Assembly: GCA_945910005.1 (NCBI GenBank)
Contig: OX246741.1
Span: 12,312,390 to 12,376,389 of the forward strand
Origin: Isoperla grammatica
Lineage: Eukaryota > Arthropoda > Insecta > Plecoptera > Perlodidae
DNA: 64,000 bases
Direction: 5' to 3'
Shown piece after piece: positions 23,996 through 36,149 of this stretch. Under the pieces are notes generated by a model. That model made no database searches. It was not told the origin of the DNA and saw only the letters and a program-made list of their open reading frames with translations. Made by a program: the position numbers and the translations under genes. The number at the start of each line of letters is the position of its first letter. The first letter of the stretch is position 1.

Positions 23996-24586
23996 CTATC
24001 TATTAGGGATGACATCGGGTAATAAAATTCGGAACCGGTTCCAGCTGTCATATTACCCGGGTACCCGGATCCTAAAAACGTATTTTTCCATGTGTAGGCT
24101 TGATTTGAAGGTCGTCGCTAGGCCTTGTGAAGGGCGAGGGGCGCGAAGACGAGGGACGAATGACATGCATGCCGCCTGCTCAAATAGCCCCTTGGAATAC
24201 GCCTGCAGTAATCACGTCGAGTATAAAAAAACATTTCGCAATACACAACTAAAGCACGTACATAAAACATGCTATTTGAAGTAAAATAAATTGTATTAGA
24301 ACAAGTGTTAGCGAGAATGTTCACCAGAATGTTAAACATGAACAAACAGTAACGAATTCAAGTCGGTTCGCGTCTGTTCTGTTCCCCGCCGGGTCACGTG
24401 TTGTGGAAGGGTAGGCGCCTGCCGTACCTGCTGGCTCCATCAAAATCAACCGCAGCAATACTGGCGCGTAAATATAGCCTAGAAACGGACTAAAAAATTA
24501 CCCGGACCCGAAAAAACGGCTCCGGGTAATACTTTGGAGCCGGGTACCCGGTTACCCTGGTACCCGATGTCATCCCTACTATCTAT
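23996..24586. mobile_element. hAT-like non-autonomous element H2 with 8-bp TSD
   Basis: The exact 8-bp duplication CTATCTAT (23996-24003 and 24579-24586) flanks a 575-bp element. Both ends are TAGGGATGACATCGGGTA in inverted orientation. Subterminal regions repeat GGGTACCCGG and related palindromes. A related but older copy without a clean duplication is at 46684-47120. The element contains no recognisable transposase. Confidence 0.9.
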
Positions 24587-25439
24587 ACTTTAAATTTATA
24601 CTCTTATAGACAACACAGTAACATTTATTCGGGTGTGTATGCTTGTGTTTTGGGAATAATAATAATACTTTATTGAACATCTAGATAAATCATATCGTCA
24701 CAACACTTCAATACAGACAGAAATTCTGAGTATAACAACTCTTAACTTTCCCAACATAAATAATTGATAATATTTAAAGGTAACATGAAGGTTGTGAAGA
24801 AAAAACCAAAACATGTATAGTGTGTTGGGGAAAAAAGTTGAAAAAAACCCCACTGGTGTATGCTTGTGTAAGAGGTAGATTGATGTATAAGAACTCATTA
24901 CAAATTACAAACAAAAGTGTTCAGAGTGTGATAAGATTTCTACGGTGGTCCGACTCTGCCCTCCTACGTATAAAAACTCTATGGTCCGACCATGCATTCA
25001 TGTGGTGGCCATGCAGCTATGGTGTGATATGCCGCGGGCAGTCACACTGGTCCAATGCTCCTATCAGCTAAACCTGCTGTTAGCGGTAAATGCTATTCCT
25101 GTAATCGCACTTGACGACAGAACTGCTGACCTCCAGCAGATCACGAAATCAACGATAATCTGCGTTAATCAATCTGTATGAATAAAATTATGGGTTTCAA
25201 AATTAGGGTCCTAGTAAATCCGTTTTTGTTTCATTATAATTGATATGAATGTCAGGAGCGGATTGGAAGGAAAAGGCCCGGGATACTATATGTAGATGAT
25301 TCTTTAGAAGCATGTTTTTCCACTGAGAAATAGGGAAACGTTCTCTTCTCGACTTCGAATGACTTCGACCACCCTATATATAATTATGAATTATGGGGTC
25401 AGGAGCGAAGTAGAGAAAAACTTGTGTTTTCATTATCTT

Positions 25440-27370
25440 CTTCCCTGCTCTCATTGTATGCATGTATGAATCTCATTGTACCTCGATTCATTCTATTGTA
25501 ATTGTATCCACAAATAAAGATGGATTTGCAAACAGCGAGGGTCTCATTGGATTTAAAAAATATCCAAGAGTATCCAATTAAGAAGCCGTTTTTTGACTAA
25601 CTCCAAAAATCCAGTTTCAACACATTGTCTTTTTAAAATCGCATTTGATAGATCTTGATCGCGTGATCGCGAAAGAGTAAATCGTTTGTGGAAAAAAGGA
25701 GCCGTTTGACGGTTAAAAAATAAACCGTGTTCATTCACGTTGATGTATTGATATAAATGTCTGAATATTGTGAGAAAAAAAGAGTATGTGTAACGGGTCT
25801 CGAACCCCAGACCTTAAGCACTCGAAGCGCCGACGTTCTACGTACGCCACGCCACCTGATGGATAGCCTATTGCTTACACTGATATATAACACACTGCTC
25901 TCAATGTATGGCATATCTTTTTGTATTCAGATAGCTCGTCATCACGCCAACATTAAAACATGTTTCCTCGGCTAACCGTTAATGCAAGGCCAACATTAAC
26001 ATGTCCAATGTATAGAGTAAGAATGTCCAATGGAGAAACTCTAATCATTATTTTCTTAACACTTTAACAAAAGACGCTACGCGTCGTCAAAGACGTACTC
26101 CAATACACTCTGTTTTTTAGAATTATATTCTTTACGGCTATATTAATTATTGTTGCGATCTTAAATTTAATTCCCAAGGTAGATCTGAAAATTGTCTACT
26201 TCGATAAAAATCATCGCCTCGCTATGTATATTGTGAACGACGTCAGGCGTCTTTGGAATTTCAACGATTTTCTTGTCAAGTTCCACTTTCGGTACCGATT
26301 GTGGATGAACGGTGGTACCTAGTTAGTTGTAGCGTCGAACTTAAGGTCAGTAAGAATCCTTGGTGACGTAGTATGAGCGTCGGTAGCGTCGGTTTGCACA
26401 GGTCGTGGTGAGGCGACGCCAACTTCAGGTAACCAAAATAGTAGATTTTTTGAGGTTTTTATTTTTTTACGGGTAAACGGTTTAAGATAGAATTTTTTGG
26501 TTGTCAGTTCCTTCGTATTCATCGCTCTCTTGATATGTTTCGTATTTTTTTAAAAATTAAAAAAATTAAAAAGTTCAAAATTCTCCGATCGTGCTCTTCT
26601 GAGACAAAATTTGAAATTTTGGGCGCCTGTATCTCTGTTAGTATGACCCCCAGCATATTTTCGTTTTCAGGATGTCTAGATAATTAACGCAAAAAAAATA
26701 AAAAAAATAAAAAAACAAATTTGGACCACTCGTTTTTTAGATACGAGCGCTTGAAAAAAAAATTTCCCCTTAGTAAACCCTTCTCAACTATTCTGCTCTG
26801 AATATGGAAGAAAAAAAGTTTGCCGGTAACTGGTTTCGAACCCCGGACCGCGAAAACACTAGTCGGCGTCGCTACCGCCTACGCCACACCACACGATGGA
26901 AGTTGGAGCGCTTAATTAGACTGATATATATTGTACTGCTCTCAATGCATGCATGTATTGTATGTATCTCGATTCATTCTTAATGTAATTCTTACACCTA
27001 ACATAGATGGATTTACGAACAGAGGGTCTTATTGGATTTAAAAACATCCAAGAATACGATCTGAAGATAAAAACTCCGAAAATTGAGATAAAAAACGCCT
27101 TCAATTTTTTTTTCAATTTTCGGAGTTTTTATCATCAGATCGTATTGATTGATTGATCGCAAAACCGTAAATCGTTTGTGGAAACAACGAGCCGTTTGAC
27201 GGTTAAAAAATAAACCGTGTTCATTCACTTTGATGTATTGTCGATATAAATGTGTGAATATGGTGAGAAAAAAGAGTGGGTGGAACGGGTCTCGAACCCC
27301 AGACCTCAAGCACTCGAAGCGGCGACGTTCTGCGTGCGCTATACCACACGATGGAAGGAGACAAGTTTGA
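25440..27370. repeat. Composite repeat with three tRNA-like modules
   Basis: Three tRNA-like heads on the minus strand (around 25795-25862, 26830-26897 and 27285-27352) have Pol III B-box words such as GGTTCGAGACC and GGTTCGAAACC. Two about 350-base bodies between them are clearly homologous, sharing CGTTTGTGGAAA, GAGCCGTTTGACGG and AAATAAACCGTGTTCATTC. Each head is followed by ACTGATATAT and CTGCTCTCAATG. The order suggests partial tandem multiplication of one tRNA-headed unit. None folds as an intact tRNA. Confidence 0.65.
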
Positions 27371-28721
27371 CAGTCATACATTTGGTGTCCAATCATTCAC
27401 GCTAAATTTAATTTTGGTCATTTATAAACTATTATTATTTAAATGTTCATAGTTTTCGCACTTTATTAAGATTTTTGTCTTATCACTGATTGTCCACAGA
27501 TTCAACATGAAGATGGAAGTACAGTAGCTTGAAGGTCGCGTGTTGCATAATAATGACACACACAAGGTCCCGACTCGGGTCACTACCCTGCCAGATTTGA
27601 AGGAACCAACGTCGAGATAAAAAGCGGATCGCGTGTCTTTTCTCAGTCATGGTGCGTTTTCGTTGGTTTCACTACATCGTGATCGTGCTTTCCTCAGTCA
27701 GTGTCAGGCGTGAACTCATTGGGGAACTTCGTATATCCATCCTTATAGCAAGTTTTCTTCTATAATCATATCTCCCACGCAATATATGAATGTGCAAAAA
27801 CATACAATATTATTTAGCTGCTATATATCTATAGTGAATTCAATATTATCTGATATTTGATTTATTATTGTCAAAGATTTATATGTTATTAAATTATTTA
27901 GAGTGTAAACAGCATCCAATATTTTTAGCGTTGTATTTGTATTTTATTTCCATTATTACCTTGCAATTTCGACGACACTTTTGAGATAGATATTATTAGG
28001 TAGGGTGGAAGAACAAAAATGTATTTTTTGAACCTCGCCTTTTTTCTTGTAACCCTGTATTCATACATATGAAAACAAAGAAATACTTACTATTATTAAC
28101 CTTGTCTTATTCAGTTTCTTTTTCCATGCCTTTGTTTCCTAATGAAGTGTTTAATCCGTCTATGATGTTCAACAAAAATATAAATGAATAAATAAGTACG
28201 TGCACGCACTCATGCCACATTGGGACATTTCCTATTTCAGCTATACCTACCTGTTGCAATGGCCAGTCGGCATTTCCAATAAGATTATGTATAACTTTTA
28301 ACTTTCACAGCCGCGTTCCACCACTGACGTAATGATTAGATTATTCAGGGGTAGCCAAACTTGGTGTTGCTTCCCAAAGGGGGTACCTGAAATTGTGTTT
28401 GATTTGGGGGGGGGGGGGGGGGGGGGGGTAGGAGGAGTTCAAGTCTTGTAGTTGTAGTAGTGCAGTGAGGAAACAAATTAGAAATTATACAAATGTATTA
28501 TCTTTGGATCTTTAGTTGAGATGAAAAATTGTTGTTAGTAATAATAGAAATAATACACTTTGCCCCTGCTAGATCATCGTTCTGGTAGATTGGGGGGGAT
28601 ATTACTCCGTTTCCAAGCATTGCTCCACTAATTATTCTCGTTGCGATGTATTTAGTATTTTCATAAATCACAAATACCCTGTGTTATTTACTGGTATTAT
28701 CTAAAGTATTATGATTAGGCG

Positions 28722-28830
28722 GCGACGCTAAATATTTTGTCCGAGACTAAAGTAACTTGTTTTCTCCTTGGAAACCATATTTCTGATTGATGGTTTCCCT
28801 CAGAAAACAAGTTAGAGTGCCGTCATAACT
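28722..28830. mobile_element. MITE family A, degenerate foldback copy
   Basis: GACGCTAAATATTTTGTCC, then AACTTGTTTTCTCC, and the inverted AAAACAAGTTAGAGTG at the right end match the family seen at 2657 and 10037. The arms have diverged more than in the 10037 copy. Confidence 0.6.
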
Positions 28831-28997
28831 GTTACCTAAATAGATGTATAAACTTATAGCACAGATAACTAACAATTTGTCATCTGAGGTTATATTAGTT
28901 ATGAAACTTATTTGAGGCAGAAATTACATTTCTAATGTTCTTATATTGTTATTAATAAATAATTAATATTGTTGTTAATATTTATTTGTTTCCTCAT

Positions 28998-29057
28998 GTA
29001 TGTATGTATGTATGTATGTATGTATGTATGTATGTATGTATAAGTATGTATGTATGT
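28998..29057. repeat. (TATG)n microsatellite
   Basis: About 15 nearly perfect TGTA/TATG units with one interruption (AAG). Confidence 0.9.
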
Positions 29058-29110
29058 ACAATAAATATACAAATGTACAAATATATTATTTATCTTGCAA
29101 AATACATTCA

Positions 29111-29391
29111 AGCAGTGTGCCAGTTGACGAAAGATAACCTGGTACTTTTAGAGGATGGCTCTCAGAGACTAGCCAAAGACATTGCTCATATTGATTGATT
29201 GATAATGATACTTACTTTACTACTGCTGGATTAAATGTACCCACAGTAGCATGATGCAGGCTAGCAGAAGACTACAACAAGCTGCTGACGAAAATCAAGA
29301 ACTTCTGAAAATCGAGCACCCTTCAGACAGGCGAAGATACCTGCTCGACAGATCCTTTTATTGCTTTGAGCATTTCACGAGAGAAAATTAA
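29111..29391 (+). pseudogene. Exon-like orphan coding fragments
   Basis: Two short pieces look coding but do not form a gene here. The first, after a CAAGCAG acceptor, reads VCQLTKDNLVLLEDGSQRLA and runs into TGAT repeats at 29188. The second, after CCACAG or GATGCAG, has an open frame that includes ADENQELLKIEHPSDRRRY and LLDRSFYCFEHFTREN before a stop at 29389-29391. I recognise no family. The pieces could be the 3' end of an unseen gene, a decayed gene or a retrocopy remnant. Confidence 0.35.
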
Positions 29392-30042
29392 GAAGACATG
29401 CAAAAACAATTTCGTTTTATGTATAATTTTATTCTTGTTTTTACTTCTCAGATGTATGTATGTACATCCTGTAGTTTTTCTTTTCTTTTAACTTGACATG
29501 GTCAACACTGTTTATGAATGTTTTTGTAAAGAGTCATACAACTACAAATAAAATAAATGATAATTGATATGGCGTTTACTTACACTTGTTAGACCGCTAG
29601 CCTTTCTAGTTAGATTTTATATCTTTGTAGTTAGTTTGCTCCTAAAATGCAGAATATAGTATATAGCATTTATAGCATACATATAATATGTATGTTGTAC
29701 CGAATGTACCCAGTAGTTATAGTAGACTCGGAGAAGTGACGGTAAAGTTGACAATGCGGGTACGCCAGGGGGTCTGGGCTCCCCAGTTTTGCCCCACAGG
29801 GAATTTTTTTAGGGAGTTTTTAGGGTGTTTTAAATGGCTTTGGATGAGGGGTCGGTGGGTTGAGGACCCTTGCTAAAATAGCATTTAATGGTGGGAAAAA
29901 CAAACATTGAAACATTTACCTAATAAAAACATTGGGGGAGCAAATATAAACACAAAATACAACAGAACAACAAAATTCGTAAAATGCATAAAATTCATAC
30001 AAATTAGTGCCGGTATCGCATACTGCCCGTATTTTTAGTAAG

Positions 30043-30945
30043 GGTATGCATAGTGATGGGAATTTTCATGAAAAATTTTTTGGTTGAAAATTTTCACGAA
30101 AATTTTCAAACTGTTGAAAATTTTCAAAAAAAATAAAAATACAATCAATTGTTTGATTAGATGTAAGTTGTTTGTGTATCACGAAACTAGGCGTAACATG
30201 TAACGACATGTGTAACATGCAAAACATATTGTTGCTTTCTCATACGCAAGGTTAAAAAAACGTTACAACCCTAACGGTGCCCCCTAACCCTAACATGAGC
30301 CCACTGATTATAAGGTTTTTATTTTGTAAAACAGTACGGTGTGGTTTGTATAAGCGGTAACCACTACCAAGTGGTTGAAGGCAAGGCCAGGTACACGCAC
30401 ATACCTATCTATTAACAGGTAGGCCTAAAAAGAATAAATTAAGTTTACAAAATACAACTTAATAATGTTTAACACAAGTTCTTGAACATAGACAAATCTT
30501 CAGAAAATGTGTATACCTCCCGGCGATCAACTGCTGGTTGACCCAATAAACCTTTTATTTCCTTAAAACTTACTGTTGATGTTTCTGCATTGAAAGGGAA
30601 AAGTAACGAATTAACAGGCCCTGGTCGTTTTTTCGTGAATTTTACCACACAATCATCCATTGTTATTAAATTTTCTACAAAGCCATAAAAGTGGCCGATT
30701 TTTGGAAATTAGTTGTCTAGAACGGTGTTCCGGACACGGAAACGAACGAACGAACCAAGCAAATGAAGTGTTTGATAGTTTTTTTTGTTGCCATCTTTAC
30801 AACCATATAATTGACTTAAACCTATTTGAATGTTCTATGCTTACAAAATATAAACAAAACCAAATATTGAAAATTTTCGATGAAAATTTACAAGCCACGT
30901 TGAAAATTTCCGGAAAATTTTCAATGTTCCATCACTAGGTATGCA
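30043..30945. mobile_element. hAT-like non-autonomous element H3 with 8-bp TSD
   Basis: The exact 8-bp duplication GGTATGCA (30043-30050 and 30938-30945) flanks an 887-bp element with ends TAGTGATGG in inverted orientation. Both subterminal regions are built from GAAAATTTTC palindromes. No transposase domain is visible in the interior. Confidence 0.9.
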
Positions 30946-32553
30946 TACTGCCCCACTTTACCAATGGTTGTACCACTTGGGAGAAAGGACACTTTCAACA
31001 AAATCAAGTTTTCTACTATACATGTATAAATAATTTACAATTATAATTTCAACCAATTTATTTCCATTACAAATGTTATAAAATCGACAAATTTTAAAAC
31101 TTACAAATAAGAAGTAATTTACACAACAATAATATCAATATAGGAATATGAATTAGCCGACATATGCCTACTTTACATAATAGTAGAATAAATGAAATGT
31201 CAACAATAAGTGTGAACACCCAACCGTATATCGTAACATAAAATTAAGGAACTGTGCAATATGTTTTTCAGTCCTAGTATCTCTCAAACTTCAAAAGCCA
31301 GCTTACTTACCTATATACATAATAGAAAAAGAAAGAGTTTAAGTGTGAAAGTAGAAGGACGAACTCTATTAATTTATGATATCAGTGACAAAATAAGGTC
31401 AAGATTCAAGGTTGTGGACAAATCAATGATATTATGTATTTGCCAAACAAATTATCTTTGGACATTGCTTCTGTTAGGTTATTGTCGTCATGTCCCAGTA
31501 CTGTACTACAGACTTCCTCGAGCACAGCCATATAATATTATTTATGTTTTACCAAGCATGACTTGCAAGTATACTGTACCACAATAATCACAAGCCCCCA
31601 TTTATCTAAAGAACTTGAGAAAGCTGTATTGAGATGGATAATCGAGTTATATAATGGAACATATTTCAACTAAAGGCTGATACAAGTGTTTGTTTACAAA
31701 CAACGAAATAATATCAGTAAACGGGAGAAATTAGTTGGTGGGGTCCTGGTGTTTACTGTACACGGATGTATGTTTATTGCTAAGTACAGTATCGGAGTAT
31801 GTTAATGATTCAACTAACAAATACTGATTCCATCTTCAAATGATGTATGTATATTGACATATTATTGTGTCCTACTATAGGCTACTACTAGAACAGTATC
31901 CCATCCATCGCCTTCACAACATGAAGATCTCGAGTCTATGCAACTTATCTTTCAAATACTTTCCCAAAAAACAGGGCAAAATGGATGGGAGAGCAATTTG
32001 AAGAATCATAGCTAAAATGTTTTTTCCTTCTTTATGTTTGATTTTTAGGGTGCATACTACTGTATCGTATGTGTGAATTAGGCACTGCACATTATTACCA
32101 AGTCATTACTCATACATAATTACATCAAGAAACGTGACTTCATATTACTGAGAATATGTTGTACCTATTTAAGCATTTGCATCTGTTGATTTGCATATCA
32201 GGCAATATGTTTGAGAAAATAACAGATACAAACAATTTAACCATGCAGTTATAGTTAGTATACGTGGTTTTTACGTATGTGCATGGCATGTGAATACCTA
32301 GATTGAAAAATATCACAAGATGCAGTATGTACAGGGTTGATAGAGCAAAGACAAGTTACATTAAGGAGTGGCATCAGACAATTTCCTTGTAATAACTACC
32401 TGTAGGCTAATATTGGAATATGTTTTTGCTAGATAATAATAAAACTGCAATAAATGAGATTCATGATCCATAGAAACCAATCCAATTCATATAAACCAAC
32501 TTCGAGTCAAGACTAATCAACACATTGATAACATTAATCTATTATATTTATAT

Positions 32554-32559
32554 TTTATT
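32554..32559 (-). terminator. Poly(A) signal of the SLC31-like gene
   Basis: AATAAA on the minus strand lies about 235 bases past the stop codon at 32794. Confidence 0.4.
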
Positions 32560-32793
32560 CAAATGTCCTTATAAAATCACATATGGTCAATACATATATG
32601 TTATTCCAAATACAGTATATATTCATATAATTTGTTTTAAATTTGTAGTATGTACTTAAATACAAACTTATAACAAAATATTGGTGATCTGAAACAATAA
32701 TTTACTTAAGACTGCTTATTTCAAATCCCATCTTTGGTATTTACTTAAATTCGTCTGTACAAACTAATTTAAAATTTTTCAAGAATGTGATGT

Positions 32794-33342
32794 TTAGCAA
32801 ACCTCTTCATTGGTAGAATGCACCATTGCCACTTCTATGCTGGAATGGGGACCCTCAACTTTAGTTTCTTCTCTTTTTCGAGTAAACAAAATTTCAGCCT
32901 CACCCTCCATCACACCCTCTGCTGTGCACTGTATACTTGAGGTGTCTTCATCATTTTCTTCAAACTCTTTAGGTAGGTTTATCTCTGTTTTGAAAATAAA
33001 TACAGTCAGTTTAGGTATGAGTTAAAATTACAAAGCCGTGTAAGTATACCTTATTGGCCAAATAACTAAAAAAAAAAAACAATTATGTACGATACGTAAT
33101 AATAATTTGGTGCAAATGTTGAACAGGAAGTAATAGAGGCACTCACAGTGATGAGCTACCATATATACGTAAGTAAAATGGGAAAATTACAATACAATGA
33201 CTACAAAACATTTATTAAAGATAAAGGGGTTTATATATATTATACTGGAATGTAGTTGAGGGGGAAGAGTGGTGGCAGGATAGAAGAAGATGGAGAGGCT
33301 TATCTTCAATGCCGACCCAACACAGAGTTGGACGTGGCAACA

Positions 33343-33375
<33 letters not shown>

Positions 33376-35748
33376 ATACAGTATTCACAAAACTGTTAGG
33401 TGACCTAACAGAAAACTAAGATTGTACACACCTATAAATTATTATACATGGTAATATAATATAAGAAATTGGGTACGTATGTAGGGTATGTGACTACAGT
33501 ATTTACTAATTTAAAATAAGTAATTAACTGCGGGTGAAGATTGCGCTTCGGATCAAATATCCATAGAATACTGACGTACCCGAACACTTTGCACAGAACA
33601 TTATGGGCTGCATCGTTCCGCTTCGTCGGAGGCTGATTTCCATCAAAGCTGGATGGAATATGAAAAAGCCAATTCCAGCACCCAGAATAGCTGCTATTGT
33701 TAAATATCCATTGTATGTCATCACTAACAACATCAGTGTATATGAAAAAATCTCTTGAGTCGAGAACAAAACGAGCTGGTTAAAAATCATTAGCCACCTA
33801 GAAGAATAGAAAAACTGGGGTCAATATTGAACAAATTACAGTTTTAAAACAAGCTTCACTTACATCATGTTAAATTACATAACATACTTCATCTCCTAGA
33901 TGAGAACCATTTGCATTATATTCTGCAATACCATAAAGAAGAGAAGAGCAACAAGTGACGAAGTGCTTAGTTAATGGAAACAGAAAGTTATAGCTAGCCA
34001 TTCTTCTCTCGAGTGAGCAAGACCTCGGTCGAAAGGTCTCCTTATATTTTGTATTATGTCTTTTATGTGTACTTCAAACTCGCAAATCCGTCATCTTACT
34101 ACACAAAGGTAAGCTGTTGGATCATTTCCTCACTTTATATTCCAAAGTTATAGCTATGATGACTAAATAATAAAGGTCTGCACGGGTATGGGCTTGGCCC
34201 GGCTTGCTTGACATGTTTATTAATTTTATTTTATTGTATTTCATTAGTTTATTTATTGTTATTTACTACCTTGAATTTAAATTTAAGTAGTAGGCCTAAC
34301 TACTTCCTACTTGGAGGGCCACTAGCTATTTTCTTAACACAGCCCAAACACAAGACAGTGTCATAGTTGGGCTTTTCTTACAATCTTCAATGTTCTGTGT
34401 ACATGTAGTATTTGTAAAATGTGTAAAATGTAAGGAAATAAAATAAATATTTGAATTGGAATTGGGTATTACTGTATGATGTAGATATTTACGGGTTTTG
34501 AGCTGGTTAAAACCTGTAGTTACATTTCCTATACCCACTTTTTTAAATTAGATTGGAGTGATCTGTTATGCCTGTTAACTAGGAGCGAAGAAACTTCCGT
34601 TGACTGTCCATCACTCCGAATATTCAATTGGGATAACTCGGCAGCTTGCTGTCGTACAGACACCAACACCACTCTTAGTCCTTCATAGAGTATGGCCAGA
34701 GATGCCACTCCGAAGCAAGTAGATATGAAGCCTGGAATGGAAAATAAATACCACCAAATAAAAACTGACCATAAATGTGTACGCTTTTGCTTAAATGCTT
34801 CTTCTAGCCATTCCATTTTCCAAATATAACATTCATTCAACGTCTTCAAAAATCTCCCCTTATTCTATTTTACTGTGCTGTGCAGTGGATGCCATAGCCT
34901 GTTCTCTACGTGGCTGAGTCGTTGGAGCCATCTGTGAAGACGTGCACCCACTCTTGCAGAGGAAAATGCTTCTTCAAGATACCTTGGTGAGCGTTTTAGC
35001 TCTTTCCAGTTGAGACCCTTCTTTTTCTCAAAATTGTCTATTTTTGCTGTATGTCTTTTTTGTTTGTATGTCTATAACATTTGTTGTTTGTTCGAAGCTT
35101 TTTGTATATTTAAAAGTGCATGTAGATAGCACTTTTCTGGGAATTTTGCATTATGTTGCAGAATATGGAAATTAAAGGGATTACATCCATGGTTACATTT
35201 GAATGGAAGGACTGTTCGAACAGTAAATGGGGAACAGGTCTTGGGTTGTTCCAATGAAAATCAAGGTTATTACGATTGTGTTGCTTGCGACGACAGTACG
35301 GACTACATTTGGAAAAGATGTGTCTGTGCTATAGCACCAAGATACTCCCCATCATTATGTGTTCAGCATGCTTCTGAAGCACAAACACGTCAGACACGGG
35401 GTAATGGTTGGTGCACAATAGCCCGGGAAGGAGCTTCCCGTTACCGTTAACGGGCAATGCTAAATTATAGCGAACTTTCCCGTTACCATTACCGGAGCTC
35501 CTTCCCGGGCTCTTGTGCACCGACCATAATGCTCCCAGAACAGAAGCCCATAGAAACCATGAGAATAAAAGTGAATACAATGGATGAGGATTGGTATTTG
35601 GTAGGGTCTAATGTTGGTAGTTATCTCAGGATGAAGCAGTACATTTTTAATTTGTTAAAGAAACACAATTACCTGGTAATGATGTTACCGTGAAGCCTCG
35701 GAAAAACAAATCTCCGATGTTCGTCCCAAACCAATAACTCATATGCAT
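32794..35748 (-). CDS. SLC31/CTR-family copper transporter
   Basis: Four exons in phase: 35748-35673, 34731-34539, 33797-33580 and 32984-32794, giving 225 residues. Three membrane segments are visible. TM1 includes CFGVASLAILYEGLRV. TM2 carries the copper-path MxxxM motif as MLLVM followed by TYNGYL. TM3 has the GxxxG packing motif as GAGIG. CTR proteins are homotrimeric pores that import Cu(I) or release it from endolysosomes. The N-terminus is very short (MHMSYWFG), like CTR2, while TM2 resembles CTR1. Instead of the HCH end it has FCAKCSGE and a long acidic tail of about 60 residues ending EEVC. The acceptor AG abuts the ATG at 35748, so an upstream coding exon is possible (see 35968-36042). 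Confidence 0.9.
33243..33376 (+). repeat. LINE 3'-end relic with (GAT)n tail
   Basis: The plus strand translates to EEWWQDRRRWRGLSSMPTQH, the W-DR-R-WR pattern seen at the C-terminus of RTE/L2-type LINEs. A (GAT)n tail of about 11 units follows at 33343-33376. It lies in the last SLC31 intron. Confidence 0.55.
34892..35050 (-). pseudogene. LINE fragment in the SLC31 intron
   Basis: This segment is strongly similar to 14565-14720 of the LINE in MFSD8 (the FTDGSYD region of RNase H) but carries frame disruptions. It is in the same orientation as the SLC31 gene. Confidence 0.7.
35404..35527. mobile_element. Foldback MITE with 30-bp arms
   Basis: A 124-bp near-palindrome: the left arm reads ATGGTTGGTGCACAATAGCC and the right arm is its inverse with two mismatches, then GGGAAGGAGCTTCCCG-type words inside. 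It lies in the first SLC31 intron. Confidence 0.8.
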
Positions 35749-35967
35749 CTAAAAAAAAGGATAGAATAAAAACAATGCCATAACCTCAACAAAGGGAATA
35801 TTTCAATGTTTATTTATCGATACAAATATGACTGAATATTTACTTTGGAAGACTGTATTTGAATGTATCGTTATCGTTAATAATTATAGTATTTTCATTT
35901 TTTTTGCGAAACCCAAATTTTATGTTTAGTACGTCTAAAAACAATAACGCAAATGTTGAAATCAAAC

Positions 35968-36042
35968 CTTGCAACAGGTGAAGACTGAAGAAGGCGAACG
36001 AGATATCGTCAAACGACAAACGTCACAATCGCAAGTTGACAT
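35968..36042 (-). CDS. Candidate cysteine-rich 5' exon of the SLC31-like gene
   Basis: On the minus strand an ATG at 36042 opens 25 codons starting MSTCDCDVC and ending FTCCK. They end exactly at AAG followed by GTTTGA, and join in phase 0 to the MHMSYWFG exon. The product would add a Cys-rich ectodomain, chemically suitable for copper. The donor is weak, and nothing else supports the exon. It may equally be 5' UTR. Confidence 0.25.
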
Positions 36043-36149
36043 ATCACGGCCCCGCTGTTTCCATGCGCCAAGGTCCACTTGATCTCTGATCTTCAGCTGT
36101 CAAAACAATATTTGACACATGGTATAAAAACTTGCAATTCTGTGTGAAA
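36043..36149. promoter_or_regulatory. Shared head-to-head promoter region of SLC31 and BLOC1S3
   Basis: The BLOC1S3 start (36150, +) and the SLC31 start (35748, or candidate 36042, -) diverge across at most 400 bases. No TATA box is evident, and one CCCCGC word lies near 36050. A scrap of the 9-bp-TSD element (36067-36085) sits inside. Confidence 0.45.

Larger units (their letters stand above)
20694..32793. other. Repeat-rich gene desert between MFSD8 and SLC31
   Basis: No complete gene was found on either strand over about 12 kb. The region holds two hAT elements, three tRNA-like composite repeats, a SINE copy, MITEs, poly-G/C tracts (21370, 22191, 22926, 23749, 28406) and microsatellites. 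One pair of exon-like fragments at 29111-29391 is the only coding-like signal. The first few hundred bases to the right of 20694 are relatively GC-rich and probably contain the MFSD8 promoter. Confidence 0.6.

Noticed and set aside
25253..25300. Copy of the GGGGCGGATTTAA element end
   Set aside because: Only about 15 bases resemble the end, with no partner arm.
25795..27352. tRNA genes
   Set aside because: B-box words are good, but no segment shows a complete cloverleaf with paired acceptor stem. SINE-like heads are the better explanation.
28998..29057. CRISPR-like or functional tandem array
   Set aside because: It is a simple TATG microsatellite without spacers, in an animal genome.
31261..31587. 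108-codon plus-strand frame
   Set aside because: It has no motif, the codon use resembles AT-rich intergenic sequence, and there is no promoter or splice support.
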